Source of the DNA: Bacteroidales bacterium
GTDB lineage: Bacteria; Bacteroidota; Bacteroidia; Bacteroidales; P3
Direction of reading: 5' to 3'
Assembly: GCA_900769785.1 (NCBI GenBank)
Contig: CAAGHV010000007.1
Span: 1 to 11,174 of the forward strand
DNA length: 11,174 nucleotides
The notes under the pieces were generated by a model. It was not told the DNA's origin. It was given only the letters and a program-made list of their open reading frames with translations, and did no database searches. Within the stretch, counting starts at the first letter, position 1. The number at the start of each line of letters is the position of its first letter. The position numbers and the translations under genes are program-made. Positions 7,276-11,174 of the stretch are shown here, piece by piece.

Positions 7276-7641
7276 ATCGTCCAATTGTGTTTTCAGCTCA
7301 TCTATCAGCTCCCTGTTGCACACCACGATGTTCATATTCTTTTCAAAGACCTCCACATCATTACAAAACACCTCCTTATACTTCTTCTTGCCATAGTTGC
7401 TTCGCAGCACCCGACGAGCAACGTTGAGCACCCACAGGCTTTCTTCCTTTCGGCTCATATCCGGCCGCCAGCTATCCATCTGTAGCCATAGCATCGTAAG
7501 AATATCCTGATAGGCATCCTTGGCCTTTTCGGCATTGCCCCCAAACCAAAACACACATCTCGCATTTAGTGCAAGCTTGTACCTATCCAGCAGCTGCTCA
7601 AAATTCCGCTCTCGCTCTGTGGTATATCGTTTATGCTTCAT
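7138..7641 (-). CDS. ECF-like sigma-70 factor, frameshifted before region 4
   Basis: Residues of about 15-90 resemble sigma-70 region 2. They include LLDRYKLALNARCVFWFGG, then AEKAKDAYQDILTMLWLQMD (compare the AEDxxQExFLxxW-type core) and a SLWVLNVARRVLRSNYGKKK segment matching the WI..IARN part that contacts the -10 element. A linker follows to LIDELKTQL (112-120). After D121-D122 the frame becomes an implausible Gly/His/Arg-rich tail and stops at 7138. Removing one G from the five-G run at 7271-7275 opens another frame that encodes a convincing region 4 and ends at 7122, giving a 172-residue protein of normal ECF length. The gene is therefore a recent pseudogene, recoded or phase-variable, or carries a sequencing error. 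It is the first gene of an operon with three envelope proteins. Confidence 0.75.
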   Translation of the reverse strand: MKHKRYTTERERNFEQLLDRYKLALNARCVFWFGGNAEKAKDAYQDILTMLWLQMDSWRPDMSRKEESLWVLNVARRVLRSNYGKKKYKEVFCNDVEVFEKNMNIVVCNRELIDELKTQLDDGGPHGGGEHSARIYYKRYGNDVWHRAKSHGETEAPCRTKTDGKIQ

Positions 7642-7671
7642 AGTTCAAATCCTTTTTTTTCTACAAGGAAC

Positions 7672-7711
7672 AATATCTTGGCAATACCAAAAACGATATT
7701 GCCAAGACATT
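7672..7711. promoter_or_regulatory. Hairpin upstream of the sigma gene
   Basis: Arms 7672-7686 and 7697-7711 (cores TCTTGGCAATA and TATTGCCAAGA) pair at 14 of 15 positions around a 10-nt loop. It lies 30 nt upstream of the sigma ATG and 29 nt after the stop of the 44-aa gene. Neither side has a clear U-run, so it may be a weak terminator of the upstream operon, a leader structure, or an operator for autoregulation. Confidence 0.5.
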
Positions 7712-7740
7712 ATTTTATCATTCTATGAAACTTTATTGAA

Positions 7741-7875
7741 CTATAAGTGTTTTGTATCCAGAACTTCGCCTATGGCGGATACAAGTTTATGATAATAATA
7801 TGAATCTCGTTGGTTCGATTGTGAAAAACAATGAAATGTAACGCATGTCATTATCAATATTAATATCTTTTTCAT
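7741..7875 (-). CDS. 44-residue secreted mini-protein
   Basis: A short frame of 44 codons plus TAG. It begins with a classical signal peptide (MKKILILIMTCVTFHCFSQS; cleavage is plausible before Q19), leaving a mature peptide of ~25 residues that includes NQRDSYYYHK and LVSAIGEVLDTKHL. A near-ideal Shine-Dalgarno AAGGAGGA lies 7 nt upstream of the ATG and overlaps the stop of the preceding lipoprotein gene, 13 nt away. This argues that it is translated and co-transcribed with the lipoprotein pair. Its function is unknown. It could be a genuine secreted mini-protein or the first part of a larger gene cut by a stop; the frame shows only five more sense codons (FNKVS) before another stop. No homologue is recognised. 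Confidence 0.55.
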   Translation of the reverse strand: MKKILILIMTCVTFHCFSQSNQRDSYYYHKLVSAIGEVLDTKHL

Positions 7876-7882
7876 TTTACTA

Positions 7883-7890
7883 TCCTCCTT
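7883..7890 (-). promoter_or_regulatory. Strong Shine-Dalgarno of the 44-aa gene
   Basis: Minus-strand AAGGAGGA lies 7 nt upstream of the ATG at 7875 and overlaps the TAA of the upstream gene (7889-7891). Such sites are rare in Bacteroidota, whose ribosomes use Shine-Dalgarno pairing little, and its presence supports translation of the short frame. Confidence 0.7.
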
Positions 7891-8401
7891 AGTTTATTTT
7901 TTTAAATGAATAATGATGAATAGTATAAGGATCAACATATGCAAGTACTATTCCTATATAATAAATATTAAGAGTAATATCAGAAATATTGAATTTATAC
8001 CAAAATGTACCATAGCTAGTAGTATCGTTGGAATTCCATCCTTTTGTAATTACCAATGTAGGGGCTCCCATTGTACAACAATCTACTGTATCTCCTTCAT
8101 TTGCAATGAAATAATTATACCATCTAGTATCTTTGAAATCTAATTTGTACTCACTAGTATTTTCTACTTCACTATAAATGGTACTGTCATTTAATAGTGT
8201 CCACGTAATAGTATAATTATCATTGGAGCATTGCCATACACTGCCTACTTCTCCTAAAGTAATACAGTTGCTAGTCGTATTGTTTCCTTCTCCAATACTT
8301 GTAGGGATATTGTTTTCTTCCCCTTTTTCGCAGCTGCTAATGCTTAGCACTCCTGCGGCTGCCAGTGCCAATAAGGCGGTTTTTAAAATTATTCTTTTCA
8401 T
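7889..8401 (-). CDS. Small lipoprotein, paralogue 2 (lipocalin-like fold suspected)
   Basis: Predicted lipoprotein of 170 residues, signal peptide cut before Cys24 (lipobox SISSC). Residues 10-29 (LLALAAAGVLSISSCEKGEE) are identical to those of the adjacent upstream gene. The mature part is strand-rich. It has VWQCSNDNYTITWTLLNDST at 55-74, several Thr/Ser/Asn-rich strands, a Cys pair in DTVDCC, and a C-terminal segment (YYIGIVLAYVDPYTIHHYSF) that aligns with the end of the neighbour. The VWxCxxDxYTxT...L pattern followed by a final Y-x-F strand resembles small lipocalin-like beta barrels, but no named family can be assigned. It overlaps the upstream gene by 4 nt (ATGA) and has a Shine-Dalgarno at 8406-8414. 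Noticeably AT-rich compared with the genes on the left side of the window. Confidence 0.8.
   Translation of the reverse strand: MKRIILKTALLALAAAGVLSISSCEKGEENNIPTSIGEGNNTTSNCITLGEVGSVWQCSNDNYTITWTLLNDSTIYSEVENTSEYKLDFKDTRWYNYFIANEGDTVDCCTMGAPTLVITKGWNSNDTTSYGTFWYKFNISDITLNIYYIGIVLAYVDPYTIHHYSFKKIN
8315..8374 (-). repeat. 60-nt duplicated signal/lipobox cassette, copy in paralogue 2
   Basis: This stretch encodes LLALAAAGVLSISSCEKGEE. It matches 8731-8790 at 57 of 60 positions, and all three differences are synonymous. Similarity drops abruptly at both ends. Confidence 0.85.
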
Positions 8402-8820
8402 TTTGCACCTCCTTCCCTTCTAAAATTATATTCACCACTTGGACATTCTTCACAAGCTAATATTCCTCCCAAAAAAGAGATTTTAATCTCGTTTTCTGAA
8501 AAGACAGTAACAGAATCTTCTTTAACTCCATTGATGTATAAATAGTCGTCACTATACTCATACGGAGAATTCAAACTGTCGAATATTGATTCCTGTCCTG
8601 TGGAATTTATACCCATAACAGTACCATCTTTGAAATGAAGCTGTAGGGTTCCTGTTTGTGTGTATCGGTCATCTGTGCAATTCCATACACCGGAAAGAAA
8701 ACCATTCGAATTTTTAGTTGTTATTTTAGCTTCTTCCCCTTTTTCGCAGCTACTAATGCTTAGTACTCCTGCGGCTGCCAATGCCAATAATAAAAACTTT
8801 AAACTAAATAACTTATTCAT
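8398..8820 (-). CDS. Small lipoprotein, paralogue 1 (lipocalin-like fold suspected)
   Basis: Predicted lipoprotein of 140 residues, first gene of the pair. The signal peptide ends at the lipobox SISSC with Cys25, and residues 11-30 are identical to the cassette of paralogue 2. The mature part has GVWNCTDDRYTQTGTLQLHF at 44-63, a central Ser/Tyr-rich region, DDYLYINGVKEDSVTVFSENE, and an ending IKISFLGGILACEECPSGEY then NF. The shared VWxCxxDxYTxTxTL start and the (I/F)(L/G)GI(V/L)LA...Y(S/N)F end indicate an old duplication of the mature domain. The leader upstream of the ATG (8821-8835) is AT-rich and has no Shine-Dalgarno, unlike the two genes downstream. The stop overlaps the next start as ATGA. 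Function unknown. Confidence 0.8.
   Translation of the reverse strand: MNKLFSLKFLLLALAAAGVLSISSCEKGEEAKITTKNSNGFLSGVWNCTDDRYTQTGTLQLHFKDGTVMGINSTGQESIFDSLNSPYEYSDDYLYINGVKEDSVTVFSENEIKISFLGGILACEECPSGEYNFRREGGAK
8406..8414 (-). promoter_or_regulatory. Strong Shine-Dalgarno of lipoprotein paralogue 2
   Basis: Minus-strand AAGGAGGTG, a full anti-Shine-Dalgarno match, has its GGAGG core 6 nt from the ATG at 8401. It lies inside the last codons of paralogue 1, where it encodes part of the C-terminal REGGAK, so the end of that protein may be shaped by this site. Confidence 0.75.
8731..8790 (-). repeat. 60-nt duplicated signal/lipobox cassette, copy in paralogue 1
   Basis: Partner of 8315-8374, with 57 of 60 positions identical and three synonymous differences. 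Outside this block the two genes are hard to align at the DNA level. Confidence 0.85.
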
Positions 8821-9167
8821 TTTTATTCTATTTTTAAATTTCGGAGAGGCTTGTTTTATAATGCTTGGCGTACATCCCTCTCACAATAATTCCGCCGGCT
8901 GTAGGCTATGATGGTTTGGAGCTCCTATCGGCCAGCTCCATCCTTGTCATCGCTTCCTATATATATAATACCAAAAAAAATGACAAAATCCGACAAAGTC
9001 TTCCTTTTTTTTAAGATTTTTCTTTTGAACAACTTTGCTATATCTTATATTTCAGTATTATAAAAAAAACATGCAACAACACGGTATTTAACAAAAGTTT
9101 TTTGCCTGACAATGGATTATTTCGGATAGGATTAAGCCTCCAATCTTCTTATTCATAATGGTGGTGT
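8821..9167. other. AT-rich spacer upstream of the lipoprotein pair, no gene seen
   Basis: No supported gene in either strand. A GC-richer patch at about 8880-8960 holds a 7-bp hairpin (TGGAGCT at 8917-8923, AGCTCCA at 8934-8940) and could be a structured leader of the lipoprotein operon. From 8960 to 9110 the DNA is very AT-rich with several A or T runs. No exact TAnnTTTG match was found on the minus strand, so the operon's promoter is not identified. Confidence 0.45.
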
Positions 9168-9196
9168 AACATTATTATTGTCTGCATAATAATGTT
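9168..9196. repeat. Inverted repeat, AACATTATTAT type
   Basis: Perfect 11-bp arms at 9168-9178 and 9186-9196 around a 7-nt loop. First of a run of unrelated palindromes in this spacer. Confidence 0.75.
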
Positions 9197-9211
9197 GGTT
9201 TTCCTAAATGG

Positions 9212-9251
9212 AAATTTCCCTCGGGAGGGAGATTTGTCTGCCTCGGGAGGC
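9212..9251. repeat. Two adjacent CTCGGGAG-centred palindromes
   Basis: The first palindrome has arms at 9212-9222 and 9225-9235, which pair over 11 positions with one T-G pair. The second is GCCTCGGGAGGC at 9240-9251. Both are centred on CTCGGGAG, so they look like diverged copies of one element lying head to tail. Confidence 0.7.
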
Positions 9252-9263
9252 ATTTTACCGTAG

Positions 9264-9282
9264 GGGCGAATCGCATTCGCCC
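9264..9282. repeat. GGGCGAAT...ATTCGCCC palindrome
   Basis: Perfect 8-bp arms around the 3-nt centre CGC. A shorter related copy, GCGAAT-ACGC-ATTCGC followed by CC, lies at 9420-9437. The pair suggests a dispersed repeat family rather than a chance hairpin. Confidence 0.75.
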
Positions 9283-9326
9283 AATATTTCACAGTCTCGT
9301 TTTGTACTACGATTTCCGTCCATTTG

Positions 9327-9351
9327 AACTGTTCGGAATTTCCGAACAGTT
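9327..9351. repeat. 25-nt near-perfect palindrome AACTGTTCGGAA-T-TTCCGAACAGTT
   Basis: Perfect 12-bp arms around a single T. With no loop it is less suited to an RNA terminator than to a protein-bound dyad or a cruciform or REP-like element. No gene start is close by. Confidence 0.8.
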
Positions 9352-9381
9352 GATTTATTTGGCGGCTCTTCTTCTTTTCAA

Positions 9382-9420
9382 CAAAACAAAACCGTTACAT
9401 TCTGTGGCAGTTTTGTTTTG
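9382..9420. repeat. Inverted repeat CAAAACAAAAC / GTTTTGTTTTG
   Basis: Perfect 11-bp arms at 9382-9392 and 9410-9420 around a 17-nt loop. The right arm abuts the GCGAAT palindrome at 9420-9437. Confidence 0.7.
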
Positions 9421-9437
9421 CGAATACGCATTCGCCC
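9420..9437. repeat. Second, shorter GCGAAT...ATTCGC palindrome
   Basis: 6-bp arms around ACGC, followed by CC. The sequence is related to the larger palindrome at 9264-9282. Confidence 0.6.
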
Positions 9438-9478
9438 GTACGGATATATGGGGATAAGCACCGGAAAAAGCACCATAC

Positions 9479-9566
9479 TTAGGGGTCAAAAGTATGGGAG
9501 TTAGGGGTCGTAAGTATGGCACTTTTGGGTCGTAAGTGTGGGGTTTATGATGGCTAAGTGTGGTGA
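9479..9566. repeat. Four-unit 22-nt imperfect tandem repeat
   Basis: Units start at 9479, 9501, 9523 and 9545. The shared core is TTAGGGGTCGTAAGTATGG with graded divergence; the last unit keeps mainly the TAAGTGTGG part. The G-rich strand is the plus strand. A 22-nt period is about two helical turns and resembles the spacing of protein-binding iterons, but no replication gene or AT-rich melting region is linked to it. It ends 12 nt before the terminator of the panB operon. Confidence 0.85.
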
Positions 9567-9578
9567 GGCGGATAGACG

Positions 9579-9614
9579 AAAAAAGCGGGTTTTGAATCAA
9601 AATCCAAAACCCGC
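9579..9614 (-). terminator. Strong intrinsic terminator after the ArsC-family gene
   Basis: A perfect 10-bp stem (GCGGGTTTTG at 9585-9594, CAAAACCCGC at 9605-9614) around a 10-nt loop, followed on the minus strand by six T (9584-9579). It begins 9 nt after the stop of the gene at 9624 and ends the panB operon. Confidence 0.9.
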
Positions 9615-9623
9615 CAATATCAT

Positions 9624-9986
9624 TTAATTATCAAGTAGCGTATCTTTCCATTCCGTTTCCTTGAATCCTACAAGCACTTTGTTTGTACCAATAATCATTG
9701 GGCGTTTTACCAACATGCCGTTTGTGGCTAGCAGTTCAAGCTGTTCCTCATCAGTCATTGCCGGCAAACGATCTTTCAACTTCAAATCCTTATACATAAG
9801 TCCACTTGTATTGAAGAATTTTTTCAGTGGCAAACCACTCCGGTCATACCATTGCCTAAGCTCGTCCGCAGTAGGGTTTTGCTCCACTATGTGGCGTTGA
9901 GTATAGGGTATGTTGTTATCGTCGAGCCATTTTTTTGCCTTTTGGCAAGTGGTGCATTTGGGATAACAAAGAAAGGTTATTTCCAT
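9624..9986 (-). CDS. ArsC/Spx/YffB-family thioredoxin-fold protein
   Basis: Cytoplasmic protein of 120 residues, the normal family size. An N-terminal strand leads to YPKCTTCQKAKKWL, with Cys11 and Cys14 in a CxxC arrangement; Cys7 also lies nearby. It continues with the family segments EQNPTADELRQW, LPLKKFFNTSGLMYKDL, LATNGMLVKRPMIIG (Arg95 and Pro96 of the conserved RP turn), and VGFKETEW. Members include glutaredoxin-linked arsenate reductases and the Firmicutes regulator Spx. The CxxC pair and lack of arsenic-resistance neighbours make an arsenate reductase role uncertain, and a redox-active thiol protein of unknown substrate is the safer call. It follows panB after 23 nt and is the last gene before the terminator. 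Confidence 0.85.
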   Translation of the reverse strand: MEITFLCYPKCTTCQKAKKWLDDNNIPYTQRHIVEQNPTADELRQWYDRSGLPLKKFFNTSGLMYKDLKLKDRLPAMTDEEQLELLATNGMLVKRPMIIGTNKVLVGFKETEWKDTLLDN

Positions 9987-10009
9987 AGTTGTAAAATTTA
10001 GAGATTATA

Positions 10010-10831
10010 TTAATATTGTTCTTTTTCGTTTGGAAAATCCATCGACTTCACATCAGATATATATTGTTTTACGGCATTTGTTATCTCCTCGCCTATAGCA
10101 TGATAACGACGAAGAAAACGTGGAGAGAATTTTTGTGTTATTCCCAACATATCGTGCAATACCAATACCTGACCGTCAACGTCGGGACCGGCACCTATGC
10201 CTATGGTAGGAATCTTTATCTCTTTGGTTACTTGTGCAGCCAATTTGGCAGGAATTTTTTCCAACACCAGTGCAAAGCAACCTGCTTTTTCCAATATATG
10301 AGCATCTTCGATAAGTCGTTTGGCTTCGGCTTCTTCGGTAGCTCTTACGTTGTAGGTTCCAAACTTGTTGATAGATTGTGGTGTAAGTCCAAGGTGCCCC
10401 ATCACCGGTATTCCGGCAGTAAGAATACGATTTACCGACTCCAATATCTCTATTCCACCTTCCAGCTTAACGGCATCGGCACCCGTTTCTTTCATTATAC
10501 GTATAGCCGAGGCCAACGCTTCCTTGGAGTTACCCTGATAGGTTCCGAAAGGCAAATCCACCACCACCAATGCCCTGCTTATGGCACGCACCACCGATGC
10601 ACCATGATAAATCATCTCGTTGAGGGTGATGGGCAGCGTAGTTTGATAACCTGCCATAACGTTGGCAGCCGAGTCGCCAACCAACACTACATCAATTTTT
10701 GTATCGTTGAGCAAACGCGCCATAGAATAATCATAGGCCGTAAGCATTGCTATCTTTTCGCCACTTTGTTTCATGTTGCGTAGCACATGAGTGGTAACTT
10801 TGGTTACATTTGACTGTAAGTAATTCGACAT
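10010..10831 (-). CDS. panB: 3-methyl-2-oxobutanoate hydroxymethyltransferase
   Basis: Cytoplasmic enzyme of the pantothenate (vitamin B5) pathway. It transfers a hydroxymethyl group from 5,10-methylenetetrahydrofolate to alpha-ketoisovalerate, giving ketopantoate. It has 273 residues, the usual length, and a TIM-barrel sequence. Metal ligands are visible as Asp53 in LVGDS and Asp92 in VDLPFGTYQG. Other family motifs are TAYDYSMARL, KLEGG at 122-126, GHLGLTPQS at 145-153, the catalytic Glu191 in VLEKIP, and GIGAGPDVDGQVLV at 211-224. The ATG at 10831 is the start; its leader is AT-rich, as usual in this phylum. It lies 47 nt after the end of the unrecognised upstream gene and 23 nt before the ArsC-family gene. 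No panC, panD or panE is in view. Confidence 0.95.
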   Translation of the reverse strand: MSNYLQSNVTKVTTHVLRNMKQSGEKIAMLTAYDYSMARLLNDTKIDVVLVGDSAANVMAGYQTTLPITLNEMIYHGASVVRAISRALVVVDLPFGTYQGNSKEALASAIRIMKETGADAVKLEGGIEILESVNRILTAGIPVMGHLGLTPQSINKFGTYNVRATEEAEAKRLIEDAHILEKAGCFALVLEKIPAKLAAQVTKEIKIPTIGIGAGPDVDGQVLVLHDMLGITQKFSPRFLRRYHAIGEEITNAVKQYISDVKSMDFPNEKEQY

Positions 10832-10878
10832 ATCAATATATGTTTTTAATCTTAAGTATGAAATGGAGTATAATAGAG

Positions 10879-11174
10879 TTATTCTATCTCCTCATCATCA
10901 GCATATCTTTTGTTTGTTTTGGTTTCTTCTATCTCTTCCTCTTCGGCATCGTTTTCCATTCTGAACAATGCACGCAAAGGTTTCTTCAATTCGTAGTTAC
11001 CTTCTTTATCTATCCGATAGGCTTTGTAAAACTTGTCGTCAACAGTGATGGTACCTTCTTCGGCATCGGTTTTCACTCTATAGAAGTAATCATCTACCTC
11101 TTCCACCTTTATACGCTTGCCAAGGAATATGGTATCTATCTGAGTGGGATTGATATTGGCTTGTACGCTTAGCG
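10879..11174 (-). CDS. C-terminal part of an unrecognised protein with an acidic tail
   Basis: The frame is open from the right edge to TAG at 10879-10881, ~97 codons. No ATG occurs in it (an internal GTG at 11106 is a poor start), so the gene very likely begins outside the window. The visible part reads FLGKRIKVEEVDDYFYRV, then alternating strand-like and charged segments (DAEEGTITVDDKFYKAYRI, NYELKKPLRALFRMEND), and ends in an acidic tail (AEEEEIEETK...YADDEEIE). I do not recognise a family. It lies 47 nt upstream of panB on the same strand and may be co-transcribed. Confidence 0.6.
   Translation of the reverse strand, partial: LSVQANINPTQIDTIFLGKRIKVEEVDDYFYRVKTDAEEGTITVDDKFYKAYRIDKEGNYELKKPLRALFRMENDAEEEEIEETKTNKRYADDEEIE

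Noticed and set aside
9479..9566. Short CRISPR array
   Set aside because: The units are directly adjacent with no spacers, and no cas genes are present.
9479..9566. Plasmid-type iteron origin
   Set aside because: The spacing fits, but no replication initiator, DnaA boxes or AT-rich melting region accompany it; the context is chromosomal housekeeping genes.
9355..9600. 81-aa minus-strand open frame in the spacer
   Set aside because: It runs through the 22-nt array, an inverted repeat and into the terminator loop, so its sequence is fully explained by non-coding structures.
10016..10783. 255-aa plus-strand open frame opposite panB
   Set aside because: It is a shadow of panB; the composition is Cys/His/Tyr/Phe-rich with no family resemblance.

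Overview
The window looks like a chromosomal segment of a Bacteroidota bacterium, most likely Bacteroidales. The evidence is a promoter with the Bacteroides-type -7 element TAnnTTTG, several small lipoproteins with Bacteroidota-style signal peptides, a stand-alone MnmD, a lipoprotein of FN3-like repeats plus a FISUMP-type C-terminal domain, mostly AT-rich leaders without Shine-Dalgarno motifs, and short tandem arrays with 21-22 nt periods between genes. No phage, insertion sequence, CRISPR, tRNA or rRNA was found.

Layout. (1) 1-389 is a non-coding leader with a 21-nt repeat array and a good promoter at 316-347. (2) 390-2491 (+) is a two-gene operon: a small secreted, probably outer-membrane beta-barrel protein, then a 501-aa lipoprotein. 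A 19-bp hairpin at 2506-2566 separates it from the convergent genes that follow. (3) 5650-2597 (-) is an operon of lipoprotein, polyprenyl-phosphate sugar-phosphate transferase (first step of exopolysaccharide or capsule synthesis) and mnmD (tRNA wobble modification). (4) 7641-5891 (-) is an operon of ECF-like sigma factor, small one-pass membrane protein, membrane-anchored envelope protein and lipoprotein, closed by a terminator at 5800-5849. The sigma factor is frameshifted: region 2 is intact, but the region 4 helix-turn-helix lies in another frame after a run of five G. (5) 8820-7741 (-) holds two paralogous small lipoproteins and a 44-aa secreted mini-protein. The lipoproteins share a 60-nt signal-peptide/lipobox segment that differs only at three synonymous sites, although their mature parts have diverged strongly. 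The second and third genes have unusually strong Shine-Dalgarno sites. (6) 8821-9623 is about 800 nt without a gene. It holds a run of palindromes (9168-9437) and a four-unit 22-nt tandem array (9479-9566). (7) 11174-9624 (-) is the end of an unrecognised acidic-tailed protein, panB (pantothenate synthesis) and an ArsC/Spx-family thioredoxin-fold protein, closed by a strong intrinsic terminator at 9579-9614.

Much of the window is cell-envelope biology: surface lipoproteins, exopolysaccharide initiation, and a likely envelope-linked sigma operon. The two housekeeping genes mnmD and panB sit at operon ends or next to unrelated genes. The points most worth a second look are the broken or recoded sigma factor, the lipoprotein pair with its sharply bounded conserved signal cassette plus mini-gene, and the palindrome and tandem-array spacer at 8821-9623.
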